Shown here piece after piece: positions 33,467 to 44,847 of a stretch of DNA of 64,000 nt. This DNA comes from Nephrocerus scutellatus (taxonomy: Eukaryota; Arthropoda; Insecta; Diptera; Pipunculidae), in NCBI GenBank assembly GCA_947095585.1, contig OX352761.1:90066779-90130778 (forward strand). The letters run 5' to 3'. The notes beneath the pieces were generated by a model, which saw only the letters and a program-made list of their open reading frames with translations, searched no databases and was not told the origin of the DNA. Made by a program: the position numbers and the translations under genes. Positions within the stretch are counted from its first letter, which is position 1, and every line of letters begins with the position of its first letter.

Positions 33467-34247
33467 TTGGCATCAAGGCCGGATAAAGCTAATCGCTTGT
33501 GAAGATTCGAGATCTTGTGATCTCTTTAAACTGGCTATTGGCAGTCTTGGGGAGGTTTGGCCTGGTACCAAGCTCGAGGTTGTTGCAAAGGAGCTAGCTG
33601 ACCAAGAGCTCGCACTTGGATTCCGATCGAACCCCCCACTGGTAATGGAATACTCGAAGTCTTACCGCTAAGCAATCCCTCCATTCCGACGCACGACTGA
33701 AAGGTCGCTACGATAGAGGAGCGTAGGGGCTACTACAGATCCGCGATAGTTGTGATCAACCACGAATCCCTTGCTCCCCTGGCAAGGACCAAAGGCGTGA
33801 TTCGGTTTTGATGGAACCACATCACACTTCGGGTCTATGAGAAGGATGAGTTAGAAGCAGGTAAACCACCCCCTCATCCCTCGGATTCGGAGTTTCAAGC
33901 TCCTGAACCGGGAACATCCGTCTTCTTCCCTACGATGGATAACGTTGTTCCCCAAGCATCGGCTACCCTGTCACAGTCTTCTGTCTCCATGATGGTTGAC
34001 GATATTCCCCAAGATTCGGCCAAACCGCCACAATCTTCCGTCTCCATGGCTGACACTCTGTCGGACATGGAGTTGGAGGACCTTCTATTCAGGGAATCTA
34101 CCAATGAAGACGAGCTTCTCAAAAGTCTTCGGCCTACCTTCTACTCCGTATTTGTAAACACGGAGAATATATAGTCCTGATACAAGAGCCTTAGGTTTTA
34201 AACAACCGAGCTTGTGGACTCAGTACTCCTAATTACTATCCACTATA
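33466..34247 (+). pseudogene. LOA#1: ORF1 and endonuclease start, copy 2
   Basis: Same ORF1 pieces as 27300-28080. A 105-base in-frame deletion joins ...STNEDELL directly to KSLRPTFYSVF, removing the ORF1 tail and the ORF2 start. Unlike copy 1 it then continues into endonuclease sequence (ENIVLIQEPWVLNNRACGL in a second frame) up to NYYPLYG at 34247. There a 13-base ACTATCCACTATA (34235-34247) marks the edge of a nested insertion; the same 13 bases recur at 44848-44860, where a LOA-type endonuclease resumes with YPLYVADKGKPRSCILVKN. Confidence 0.75.
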
Positions 34248-34284
34248 TGGTTTAGATTAGATTAATATATTTTATATATATATA
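34248..34284 (-). mobile_element. probable 3' tail of the Jockey element
   Basis: AT-rich tail between the 13-base direct repeat and the Helitron 3' end. On the minus strand it reads as TAATCTAATCTAA-type sequence. If the Helitron is removed it joins 41296, the 3' side of the Jockey element. Confidence 0.5.
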
Positions 34285-34709
34285 CTAGCTGTTCCTGGGT
34301 GCTTCAATACCCGCTACCCACCTCCTCTTACAATCGCGTGGTTGGGGTGTACTATAGCCTATAACCTTCTCCTATTACTTTGTTCTGATGCTATTTTTTT
34401 TTGTCCATGATTTAAAATTTTGCTAGTGTTCTGTGTTATAATAATGGAAAACAATTTGAGAATGGTAGCAGAAACTATTTATTTAAAAATTATTTATTGT
34501 GTTTTAAATGTAAAAATTTAAATTGATGTAATACATTTTTATTGTTTTAATTAGCGTATTTTATAAAGATTTGTATTTGTATTAAATTGTATTAAATTGC
34601 TGCTTAAATAAAATTAGTTTTTATTCTTTTTCATCCATCCAGTGTAATCTTAAAACAATTAATTTATTTTAAATGAAATTTATATTTGTGAAATAAATAA
34701 ACTATTACA

Positions 34710-36552
34710 TTATTGAAGAGCTGCACGAACAACGTTCATAGTTTTGCCATTTTCAGCAAAAACGAATAAACCAGATGGCTTTCCGACGCGAGAACATGTG
34801 ACATAAAGTTGGCCATGGGAGAAGCATGGTGACTCCAAATCAATACCACATATGTTGAATGTTTGGCCTTGTGATTTATTTATTGTAATTGAAAATGCCA
34901 ATCGAATTGGGAATTGAAGTCGCTTAAATGGAATTGGCGAATCTGTTGGTATCATAGGAATACGTGGTATTAATACATGTTTTCCTACGAATTTTCCTGT
35001 TATAATTGTCGCTTCAATAACATTGCCATATATTTTTTTAATTACCAAGCGAGTTCCGTTACACAATTTAGGCGATTGAATATTACGCAATAAAATAATT
35101 GGAGAACCAATTTTTAATTGCAAATGATGTGGTGCCAAACCTGGTATATTTATTGTATTAAAAAATTCCGTTGGATAATTAATTGCTTCACTTTCTTCAG
35201 TGACAGTATCGATTGACTTAAAAGACATTGTTTCTGTATCCAACATATCTTGAATTTTTAGATTCAAAAATTCTACTTCAATATTTTTGCACGATTTTGA
35301 AACCATTGAATTTGCTTATAGTTTTGTAGAATGTTTGGATATACGTTTGTTATTAGTTCTTCCCGAGAATTAACAATTGTACAGAAATTTTCTGGAAATT
35401 CGATTTCTTTGGTTATTTGATCAGCAGCAATTATTCCATTTCCAATGTCAAGCAATTGTTTAGAAAAATATTCAGCTGAAGGATCGTTTTGGATAAGTAC
35501 ACGCATATTTGTTGTTAATTTCATTAGTATTACTGTTTGCCATAAAGATGAAGATTTAAGGCATGCGTTTATTTCATCAGCATATGTTGATCGTGGCATA
35601 ACGGGTAGTGTTTGTCTGAAATCCCCGGATAGTAAAATTATGGTTCCACCAAAAATATTTGTGTTGTTCTTGAAATCTTTTAATGTTCGATCCAATGCCT
35701 CCAATGAATGTTTATGTGCCATTGTGCATTCGTCCCAAATTATAATGCGACATTTTTGCAGTACTTTGGCCATGTTTGAATTTTTTTTATATTACATGTT
35801 GCGTTTTCATTAGTTTGAATATTTAATGGCAGTTTAAATGCTGAATGCGCTGTTCTCCCTCCATCTAATAAAGTTGCAGCAATTCCTGACGAAGCAACGG
35901 CTAATGCAATGTTACCTTGGCAACGAATTTCTGCTAATAAAAGTGAAATCATGAAAGTTTTTCCAGTTCCGCCAGGAGCATCAAAAAAAAAGAAGCCCCC
36001 AGTTTGGGCTTGAACTGCATGTAAAATTCTGTGGTAAATAATTTTTTGTTCATCTATCAATTTTGGCTTATTAATTTGAACAAATTCAAGTTAATCAAGT
36101 TAATCATTGTATGATTGTTCTCGTGAAAGATCATAATTATTTAGATCATTTGCTAATTTTGAAGGTGATGGCAATCCTAAAGTTTGAAGATTTTTATTTG
36201 AAATAGTCATGCAGATGTCCTCAAGTCGAATTAAACAGTCATTGAACATGATTGGTAAGAAATCAATTGTGTTGTCGTTGTGAATACTGCGATACGTGTG
36301 ACGAATATCCTCAGTCATTGCATTTTTGAATTTTTCCCACAGTTCATTTGGATTGGAAGGACTGCAAATTGTAATGATAAAGGCGAATAATTGGCGTATT
36401 TGATTTGGAGATGAGGTTATGACTGCATCGTTTAATGTGGAATCCCAATGTAAATCTGCTTCTAATAAATTCAAAGCCAAACATGCTGCTTGAAATGTTT
36501 CATGTTGGTGTCCGTTAACTGTTTTTAAATTATTAAATGATGTAGGTCCTCG

Positions 36553-36587
<35 letters not shown>

Positions 36588-36720
36588 AACGTAAATAGAA
36601 ACATTCTTTTTGATTTGGATGAATGGTGTAAAATCTTCCTAAAACATTTGACTTAAAAATGCCAGGATGTCAATCGACTGGTGCACCTCGTTTTCGAAGT
36701 TCCCATTTTTTTTAACAATA
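34710..36720 (-). pseudogene. Helitron RepHel, PIF1-like helicase part
   Basis: The helicase would unwind the strand displaced during rolling-circle transposition. Minus-strand pieces in order: WELRKRGAPVD and VLGRFYTIHPNQKECFYLR (36720-36600); an (AT)n expansion inside the coding frame (36555-36583); ALNLLEADLHWDSTLNDAVI and a domain-linker region (36480-36100); Walker A FDAPGGTGKTFMISLLLAE (~35960); Walker B IIIWDECTMAHKHSLEALD; SGDFRQTLPV (motif III); TTNMRV; a lost stretch at ~35300; then IPGLAPHHLQLKIGSPIILL, FSITINKSQGQTFNICGID and GQLYVTCSRVGKPSGLFVF to the stop at 34710. Two or three frameshifts and a stop break it. Motifs are otherwise well kept, so decay is fairly recent. Confidence 0.9.
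36555..36583. repeat. (AT)n run inside Helitron coding sequence
   Basis: About 14 AT units interrupt the conserved YLRLLL...VRGPTSFNNLK segment of the Helitron protein. The flanking residues on both sides are intact. Confidence 0.9.
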
Positions 36721-38940
36721 CAATGGAATTATCTTTAATTGTATAATTATTATTATTATTGTTTGGTGGGCTCCCAGATATTTGGCCTCCGGCATAATTT
36801 GGAGGACCTTGCCTTGGAAATTTATAATGGGAAGATTTATTTTTCACCTCTTTGTGAAGATGGTGTACACTATCTTGTCTGGGTTGACACTTAGGTTCTT
36901 TACACCAATCGTTTACTAGTTTGAGAGCAATTTGCATCCGTTCTGCTATCGTACTCTCGAATTTGCCACGGACCATAAGGACGAGGTCATCCGCATAGCC
37001 AATATTGGTAATATGATTATTCTTAATCCTTGAGAGTAACTGGTCCATCACCAGCAGCCACAAAAGAGGTGACAGGACTCCGCCTTGTGGACAGCCTCTA
37101 GTTGCTGCTACTGTGAGGGCTTCGTCGCCGAATGAGGCCCGAATTCTCCTACCCCTTAGCATGCTTATAACCCAACCTATGATTGAGGATTCTACACCCT
37201 TGTTTCTGGCTTGTGATTGAATCACTTCGAAGTTAGTGTTGTCAAAAGCGCCTTGAATGTATATGAAGGCACATATTAACATTTCTTTGTTCCGAAGTGT
37301 ATCTTCGATTTCGTCTGTCAGCTCGTGCAGTGCAGTTTCTGTTGATTTCCCTGTCTGATATGCATGCTGGCTGGGGTTTAGTAGGTTAATTTGGAGTGCA
37401 TTAGATTTTATGTGGTGACATAGTATCTTCTCCATGGATTTGAGTAGAAATGAAGATAGAGTGATTGGTCTGTAGGACCTTGTATCTTCGGGAGATTTTT
37501 TTACCAGCCTTTGGTAGGAATATAACTCGCATTTCTCTCCAGCACCTTGGGACGTATTCTAGGCTATAGCTGGCTCTGTAGAGTTTCACGAGCAAAGATT
37601 CTATCTGATGGAGCCCACGTTGCATCAAAATTGGGTAGACCCCGTCACATCCAGGGGATTTTAGTGGGCCGAATGAATTTACAGCCCAGCGGATGGAAAA
37701 TATGTTTTTTGAGCGCCTGTAGGCCTCGATTGGTATGAAATAAGGATGTGAGTTTATGTCCTCGTTTTTCACATCGTTACCCAGTATTAAACAGTCTGGG
37801 AAGTGGCTTTTTACCAGGCAGTTGAGTGTTTCATATCTTGAGGTTGTCAGTTCTCCGTTAGGTTTTTTGACAGACCCGAGTGGATTTGTGTGGTCGAGGG
37901 ATAGAGCCTTGTGAAGTCGACACGCTGTTGGTAGTTTGTCGATGCTTTCACAAAATTCTCTCCAGCTGTTACGTTTGCTGCTTCTTAGTGCCGCGTTGTA
38001 TTTTGTGAGAGAAGTTCGATAGGCCGTCCAAATGTTTGTTCGTTTGGCCTTGTTGAACATTTTTCGGACTTCTCTTCTCTTAGCCTCGAGATCATGGTTC
38101 CACCAGGGAACGTCTCTTGTACCTTTGAATCGTACTGCAGGACAGCTTGTGTGATAGGCATTTATGATTGCCTCGGTAAGGTCGTTTGCTGTGGAGTCTA
38201 GGTCGGCTATCGAGTTTATTCGGGTACTAATACCAGTCAAGTTTAATTGCAGTGAGTCTTGAAAGACTTGCCAATTGTGGATTCAACCCTAAAATTTTAT
38301 GTACATGTGGTCTGATAGCGATGCCTCTTTCATAACATGCCAATTACGGATTGCGCTAGCCGTACCCTTATCCGATAGAGTAAGGTCCAGAACTTTTCTC
38401 CTTATGGCGTTTATGAAAGTTGCATCACTTCCCACGTTGTTTATAATTACGTTAGTAGATAGACAGTAATTAAGAAGTAACTCACCTCTTGTGTTAGTGT
38501 CGGTGCTTCCCCAGACTTCGTGGTGTGCGTTTGCGTCACATCCGATCAGAAATTTTTGTTTATGAGCTATGCAGTATTCAACGAAGCTCTGTGTTGTTTT
38601 TGGTGGCGATTCTTAATCGTCTCCCGGGAAATAGGCAGCGGCAAAGTTGATGATGCTCGTGCTGCCTTAAGTAGTGTGCGTCTCTAAGGAGATCGCGGTT
38701 AAGTCTCTGGAAATAGATTGATTTATAGTGTAGATGTTGTATTGGTGGCGACATAGGATAGCTGTTCTTGGCCTCTCGTCACCATTGCTATAGATCAACT
38801 TACCTATTTTATTGGGGATACCCTGGATTCTACCTTTGTTGAATCTGCACGCAATTCAACTGATTGTTTGCAGTTGGGACTATTTGGTCTATCATTCGGT
38901 CCCTGTGTGGTTGGAGCTTGATGGGTTTTGCTGTTTCTAG
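36715..38940 (-). pseudogene. LOA-like retrotransposon LOA#2 ORF2: endonuclease and RT
   Basis: Minus-strand pieces: an EN start region (decayed), FLIGCDANAHHEVWGSTD and TFINAIRRKVLDLTLSDKG with SLSDH (38300-38560, AP-endonuclease signature); a pre-RT linker (37401-38240, 279 codons open: RDVPWWNHDLEAKRREVRKM, SPGCDGVYPILM, WREMRVIFLPKAGK); RT 36780-37435 with FIYIQGAFDN (motif A, first Asp changed to Tyr), RGCPQGGVLSPLLW (motif B) and NIGYADDLVLMVRG (catalytic YADD). The reading ends at APEAKYLG-like sequence joined to an (AAT)n run (36748-36764), so connection and RNase H are missing (3' loss). The same EN type occurs in LOA#1 and LOA#3. Confidence 0.88.
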
Positions 38941-38978
38941 GCCGTGTTTTTTGTATATTTTGGCCTGTAGTGGTTTGC

Positions 38979-39833
38979 TTATGCCATGAACCGACTGGCC
39001 GGGCTTTGGTAATTGGGTCTTAGGCTTGACCTTGTTAACGGAGGTTTTTGGGCCGGGTTTTTCTTTACTGTTTTTGACGTGTTGCTGTCGGGTCTGATTC
39101 CCGCTAAATCTTTTTTACTTTCTTCATCTTTTTTCAGTCGGAAGTCGGAAGAAGACCCGAAGAGCCAGTTGACCCTGTAGTTGGAGCCTTTTAAGTTCTC
39201 CGCTATCTTTGGCGACGCTGAAACAGTCAGTTGGAGATAGACGTTTTCTCTATCTTTGCGCGAGAGAATCTTCCAATCTGCGTTTCTAAGCTCCTTATTT
39301 TGGACCACCAGACGCCCGCTTATCTTTTCATTCGTCTCGTTCCTGCAGTGGGGAAGATGTACGAAAAATATTTGGTTTTGGGGGATTTCATCCTCCCTGA
39401 CAATTTTGATTTTGGCGTTGTCCCACGGTTTGAGGTTTGGCACTGTATTAGTAAGCCATTCAGCCGTATCTGCATCTGCGCAGCTTACTGATAGCCAGCC
39501 ATTCTTGTGTCGGCATCCCAAAAAGTTTGGGCTGATACCGTCAATAGGGAGCTCTGCCACTGCGTCTATTATGAGGTCTTGGGTTTTAGACATCTGTGCC
39601 GTGTCTAGTTTGACATCGGGAAAGCTTTGGTCGATGATTGCCAACCTGATTGCCTTCACGATGTCGCTGTAGTCTGGCACTGTCCTTGACCCGCTCGCTG
39701 CCTCTTTTTCGCCTGGGCCCGATATGGCCGTGGTATTGGTCGTTTCGGCTACTTTTGGAGTAGGAGCTTGCCTCTCTGGTTTGGGGGGGTTTTTGGTGCT
39801 AGAGTCGTTCGATCGTCCTCGTTTGACAGTCAT
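38979..39833 (-). pseudogene. LOA#2 ORF1 (gag-like)
   Basis: A 284-codon open frame, the longest intact one of this element and possibly extended upstream (GLTHDEALAQCLTKIRDRTE precedes the first Met in frame). Pro/Thr-rich start, a central folded-looking part (VKAIRLAIIDQSFPDVKLD, GWLSVSCADADTAEWLTN, IFFVHLPHCRNETNEKISG) and a basic tail. It lies just upstream of ORF2 on the same strand, as expected for the RNA-binding ORF1 protein of an R1/LOA-type element. No CCHC knuckle is visible. This is a typical ORF1 without obvious lesions, but its partner ORF2 is broken. Confidence 0.75.
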
Positions 39834-40720
39834 TGTTTCGGTCCTGTCTCTGATTTTTGTCAGGCACTGTGCTAGTGCCTCGTCATGGGTGAGCCCCTTT
39901 TGCTTAAAGAAAGTCTTTGCCTGGCTGCTCCACTAAGGTGTTGTCGCTGTTTCTTGCTGTCCTCAAGTGCTAGACTATTAAGTCCGTCTCTTAGATCAGT
40001 GGTTGTCGATGTGGACGTGTTGTCCAAGCATAATGGCACGTTTGGAGCCTTGTGCAGGGACGTAGTCCACGGTAATGTTTGACGAATTTGAACTATCGTC
40101 GTAGTTTAATTGTTCAGTCTCAGAAGTAGGACCTAGGGGGTCCTTGGCTTATGAGATTGGTGCGTTTGGAGGAGCACCGCCCTAAGGTTTTATTTCTTGT
40201 TCTCTATCCATGAACTTTGTTTTGTGAGGAAAGGAGGTCCACCACAGCAGAGCCTCTTGCTGTAGTAAGGCAGTTTGAAGCCGGAGGTTACCAGGTATCC
40301 GGAGTTCCGTGCTAGCGACCAAAATCCTCATGGCCATTTATCCCTCGGCGCACGTGTCTCACCTTGGATTGAGGATTTTTTATCGAGGTTCTCTCCTCTA
40401 GGTCCGTTGAATTCTGCTAGACAGGGTCACCTCGTGTAGGATGGGTTTGAAAAACCCGTTCAACGATCTTGCAGCGAGAGAGGCTTTGTGTTGCGTATCA
40501 TCGTTGTCTGAAACCTCCTACCTCCTACCTCCTACCTCCTACTATGCTCCTACCAGGCGTCCCAGCTTCAACCCAACGGCCCACAGAAGCCAGCCAGACA
40601 GTTCTAGCTGATTTCTATGTATCCCAGAGTCAGAGCCCTGACGCCCGAAAAGTTTCAAGCCCCAGACCTCTCGGTTCTTTCCCGAGTTATCTTAACCCCA
40701 CAAAATCAATCATTGGAAAT
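39834..40720 (-). mobile_element. LOA#2 5' region
   Basis: GC-richer sequence upstream of ORF1, with (CCTACCT)n-like units at 40508-40545. The exact 5' end and target duplication in the Helitron could not be fixed. Composition changes to AT-rich at ~40720, taken as the boundary. Confidence 0.5.
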
Positions 40721-41295
40721 GTATGCACTATTAAGAGTCCTGCGATCAATGTTTTCGCGTACTCTTTTATTTTTGTAAAATTTTATTTTAAATTTTAAAA
40801 AATTTAATTTCAAATTATATTTTTCATAAATTTTTTTTTTTTTTTTGGAATTGCATAGTAGAATTTGCGGTGCCGAAAAATATAATATTAGTATTGAAAA
40901 CAGCCCCACCAATCGGGTCCAAATTTCATAAAAACCCAAATAGCAACGAAACAAACCTATGGTTAAAATCTGAAGTTTCTAAGATGCTTCGTTACTAAGA
41001 AACAGAAAAAGCGTTATATCTTGGAAACAGCGACATCTATCAGGTCCAAATTTCACAAAAACCAAAATAGCAATGAAACAAACCTATGGTTAAAATCTGA
41101 AGTTCCTAAGATGCTTCGTTGCTGAAAAACAAAAAAACCGTTATATTTTGACACCACCACTTAGAGAGTTCAATCCAAAACAAAAACCCAAACCGCTAAA
41201 ATCCTAATCTATGGTGAAAATTTCAGCTTCCTGCTATGTCTGGTTCCGGAGAAAGGCAATCTCAGACAATACACACACCATTTTTATATATTAGA
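40721..41295 (-). mobile_element. Helitron 5' terminal region with direct repeats
   Basis: Minus-strand 5' end TCTAATATATAAAAATGG at 41295, then 'gtgtgtgtattgtctgagattgcc'. A 127-base unit (GGTCCAAATTTCA..AAAACC, 40916-41042) repeats at 41043-41150. Non-coding; the first base of the Rep frame is not present. Confidence 0.75.
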
Positions 41296-41829
41296 TTTAG
41301 GTAATATACAATTTTGACTTAAAACTAAACTTATAACTATTATTAATAAGCGTCGGCTCAATAATAGGGGCCCGACGTATTTACATTTTTTTTTCCGTAT
41401 TGCTTATTATTAAACAATATTATTTACTACTTAATCTACTACATGTTTATATTTAATGCAATTTAATTTTAAACGATAAATTTTAAAATAAAGTAAAAAC
41501 GAAAAAAAAATATAAGAGGTGGTATAAACAGGGCGATCTTCAGCCTTGGTAACGTTGATTGCTGGCCTAATCGTAGAAGGAGACGTCTTGATTACTAAAG
41601 ATGTCGTCGAATCTATATCTGTGAGTCCTCTGATGTTTATATAGCGGTGGCTTGGCTCGATTTCCTCGATTCTCAGTCCTTGCATCTCCAGACTTGGATG
41701 TGTTTCCAACCCATCAACGAATTTCTATGTCATTTGGAACAAGTGGTCGGTTATTGGCAGCAGACCTGCCGCCTCGTAAAGTCCTGCAGTTGACACAAAC
41801 TTATAGTTGTTTGGCACCCTCCAGAGTCC

Positions 41830-43066
41830 TGTAAAGATCCTAGGTACCTTCCTTTAAAATAGGGAGATCTTCTTCATCGTTGTTGGTGAGACGGTGAACC
41901 ATATGGGATAGCCATAGGTTATCACTGGCCTGATGAGCTGCCTGTAGATGAGCTGCCTGGTGTTGTTGGGCAGTCCGTTGCGTCTTATTAGTAGCAGGTC
42001 CACCAAATGAAGAGCGTAGTTCGCTCTTTTCATTGTTTTATCGATGTCAAAGTTAAACTTGAGCCTCTCAGTAAAGTTGATTCCCATGTACTTAGTCTCT
42101 GACTTGTTTATTGTCGTGTTATAGGGAAGGGTGATTTTTAAGGCTCTGCACCGGCTTGCGATTTTTCTTATCCTTGTTTTGGTTGCTGGTACTTGGAAGC
42201 AAATGAGTTCCGTTTTGTTGGCGTTGATCTTCAGTCCCCACTTCAGGTAGTACTCCCAAAGATTTCCCAAAGGTGTTCCTCCACTCTTCGGGCAGCTATC
42301 TCAGGAGAGCGGGAAACGGCACACGTGATGGAGTCATCTGCGAAAAGCATGGTCCTTGTTCCGGCTATATTGGTGGGTTGATCCACCGTGAAGATGCTAA
42401 ATAGGACTTGTGCAAGTCTGGAGCCTTGGGGAACTCCGGCTTTAATCCTTTTCCTTGTCGATGGTCTGCCATACACCTGTACAAAAAAGACCCTGTTAAA
42501 AAGAAAATTTTTAATTATTTTCACAATATAATTGGGGAAACCAAATCTAATAAGTTTGTACAGAAGCCCGTTTGTTCAGACGCTATCGAAATCTGTCTAA
42601 CAAACAGGCTACTGTACTACTTTTGACATTCAGTCCTCGAGTGACGTTACTGTGAAGCTTCATCAGAGGGTGCAGCGTAGAGTGCTTTTCTCAAAAGCCG
42701 AACTGAAAGGAACTAATTAGATTTCTTTCTGAGCAATACGCATTGATCTTTTTACGGATTAAAGACTCCAATACTTTACTGATACAACACAGTAAAGCTA
42801 TGGGGCGGTAACCAGTTACACTGGAGCGGTCGGTTTTCTTCGGTACTGGTACTACTTTGGCTACCTTCCAGTTGTCTGGAAAGTATCCATTGTAAAGGCA
42901 ATTGTTTAATATGATGGTTAACATCAAAATTGCCATACCCGGATATGGATATGGATGTGGATATTGTATCCGTCTGGACTGAATGGGTTCCTCCCTGTGA
43001 GATTAGTTTCCTGTAAAAGAAGAAAGTCAGGTTTATTAGTTTTAATAAATAATTTTAGTGTGATAC
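41830..43066 (-). pseudogene. Jockey ORF2: endonuclease start and reverse transcriptase
   Basis: Begins with RRITLKLFIKTNKPDFLLLQ and ETNLTGRNPF (endonuclease N-terminus, 43066-42940), then jumps straight to RT: WKVAKVVPVPKKTDRSSVTG and YRPIALLCCISKVLESLIRK (42691-42936); IKAGVPQGSRLAQVLF and MLFADDSITCAVSRS (motif B and FADD box, 42243-42524); then the thumb region KINANKTELICFQVP, IKPVITYGYPIW-like (IRPVITYGYPIW, 41854-42270). Roughly the last four fifths of the endonuclease and the pre-RT linker are deleted. At least three frameshifts. The catalytic Asp pair is kept, but motif A is badly decayed. Confidence 0.85.
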
Positions 43067-43339
43067 GCCTAGCTATCGAATAAATAGAGTTCACATTCTA
43101 TGAGAATATACTTATCCTGCTTATTGTGAACAAAATTCACAAATAAGTCGACCCAAAACGGTTGTTTTGGACCTGTCATCAAGACTGCTGTTATTAGCAG
43201 GCACGACTTCTCTTGCTTTCTGCAAAATTGCGCAAGGTCTGCTCCAAATAGCATATTCCGTATCTTCGAATATGTTAGATTTTCCAGTAGATGGTGCCGG
43301 TTTTGGAGCTTGCTTACTTACTGGTTTTTTGCTTGCTTG

Positions 43340-44544
43340 GATGGTTGGTAGTGGTTAGTTGATTGTTGTTGGCTTGCTAGCAGTCCCCATAGCAGCTATA
43401 ACAGCAAAGCTAACTCCTTTAACTATAGCTTTTTCAGCAGATTTCTGGACGATCTTATGCTGCTCCATCTTCTTTTGGGCGGTTTTTACTTTTTCCGCCA
43501 TTTTTTCTTTATATTTAGGACATCCTCGATAGTTTGCAGGATGTCCAGTTTTTGCCAATTTGTGCAGAAGACGTTGTCGTCCTTCTTGTTGTCTACATTT
43601 CTCGGGCATTGGCCAGGTAAGTGTTCGTCCTTGCACTTAACGCATCGGTATTTCATGCCGCAATTGCTTGCTACATGTCCAAACTTTTGGCAGTTTCTGC
43701 ACTGCGTAATGCCTGCCGGTTTAAGTTTTTCCCAATGCACCAACTGGTTCAACAGGAGGGTTTTTAAGATAACTGCTGCCTTATCGCAGTTCTTCTCAAG
43801 TTCGACAAAGAAATTGTTAAATTTCCTGTCGGTCGTCTGAGATTTGAAGAGTTTGACCTCCAGTACAGGGATACCCTCTGCCGTTAATGCATCCTTGACA
43901 TCATCAGTATCGGAGGAGTGGTGTATGCCTTTTAGGACCAACATTTCTTTTCGGTCCTCCTTAGCAGTGTAAGTTTTAAATTCAGTATTTCCCGATTGTA
44001 GGAAAGACCGAATTTTCTGGTGCCCATCTTTGTTTATGGCCGTAACGACGGACTTACTGCTGTTGATGTTGCGAATTCTGCAACTAATGTTAGCACTCTT
44101 CGCGAACTTAGATAGTTCAGCAACGTTGAGTCTAAAGCAAACTTTTGGCGGCATAGCAAATGATTTTGATGTTGGTCCCGTAATTGAGGCTTTTTTGCTT
44201 GCTGAAGGTGGTGCCTTCTTAATAACATTTTGTGCCTCTTTTGCCTTGGCTGTTTTCTCTACAGCAGTGACTTTCGGCGGATTTCTCACTTCAACAGCAA
44301 CCACTGCAGAAGAAGAAGATGTTGGTGGCGATGATGGTCTGTAATTTCCAGACAACCTCCTTCTTTTTGCCTTTATTGCCATGGGAGAAGACCGCTCTTT
44401 GCGATTGTCGCTAGAATTTTCCGTTCCGCTGCTGCTGGATTCGGACGCATCATTGTCCGATAACTCGCCAAGGCTCATCTTCTCCTCTTCAGAGGAAGCT
44501 GAGTCTTCGCACAGCTGGTTGACTTCATTCAGCCTTTCATACAA
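43340..44544 (-). pseudogene. Jockey ORF1 (gag) with CCHC zinc knuckles
   Basis: Open for 352 codons from 44544. Acidic Ser-rich N-terminus (~1-60), a basic linker, then a globular region preceding the knuckles (MLVLKGIHHSSDTDDVKDAL, typical of the pre-zinc-finger fold in Jockey gags) and two knuckles, CRNCQKFGHVASNC and CVKCKDEHLPGQC (residues 282-313). A one-base shift near 43575 moves the third knuckle (HPANYRGCPKYKE) to another frame that runs to ~43355. It would package element RNA. The first ~45 codons are duplicated at 46460-46595. Its Met is the first in the open frame and is followed by the acidic region, so the start is plausible. Confidence 0.88.
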
Positions 44545-44847
44545 GGAAACAAGGAAGTCACCACCATGGGTGGAGACTTATTAACCTTTTCCTTTCGTTT
44601 TTGTTTTTTCCCCACTTTATAGGGCTGAAAAATTAAAAAACTTAATCTGAAATTAAATAACTATTAATTATAAATATGTGCTTGAAATTAGAAAAGTAAT
44701 TAGTGAAATATGTTAAAAATTCGCAGGTAGCGAAATGCTCGCTTTTTGGTGTGAGGGTTGTTTTCCCGTAGCCGGTAGAAGGTAGCTGAGCGATCTGGTG
44801 CGGGATCTTAATAAGATATGCTCGTGTTGAGCGCTTGATGTTGACTG

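Larger units (their letters stand above)
28081..34138 (+). repeat. 6.16-kb tandem duplication, copy 2
   Basis: Head-to-tail repeat of 21918-28080. Differences seen include one extra G at ~31384 (restores a frame broken in copy 1), Ser to Phe at ~30656, single changes at ~28425, 29522, 29640, 30729, 31055 and 33959, and loss of 105 bases (copy 1 positions 27955-28059) near 34120. Confidence 0.95.
34285..41295 (-). mobile_element. Helitron with nested LOA-like element
   Basis: On the minus strand it starts A|TCTAATATATAAAAATGG at 41295 and ends in CTAG|T at 34285. A GGGT-loop-ACCC hairpin (34297-34312) lies nine bases from the end. It encodes a PIF1-like helicase (34710-36720). The Rep domain expected upstream is absent: between the 5' end region (40720-41295) and the helicase lies LOA#2 (~36715-40720). 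So the Helitron was internally deleted before, during or after that insertion. Confidence 0.8.
41296..44847 (-). mobile_element. Jockey-type retrotransposon, internally deleted
   Basis: Minus-oriented element with gag (43340-44544), a short ORF2 start and RT (41830-43066), a 5' leader to 44847 and a 3' region cut by the Helitron at 41296 (its tail appears to be 34248-34284). The block from 34248 to 44847 is flanked by a 13-base direct repeat, ACTATCCACTATA, the size expected of a non-LTR target duplication. Confidence 0.72.
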
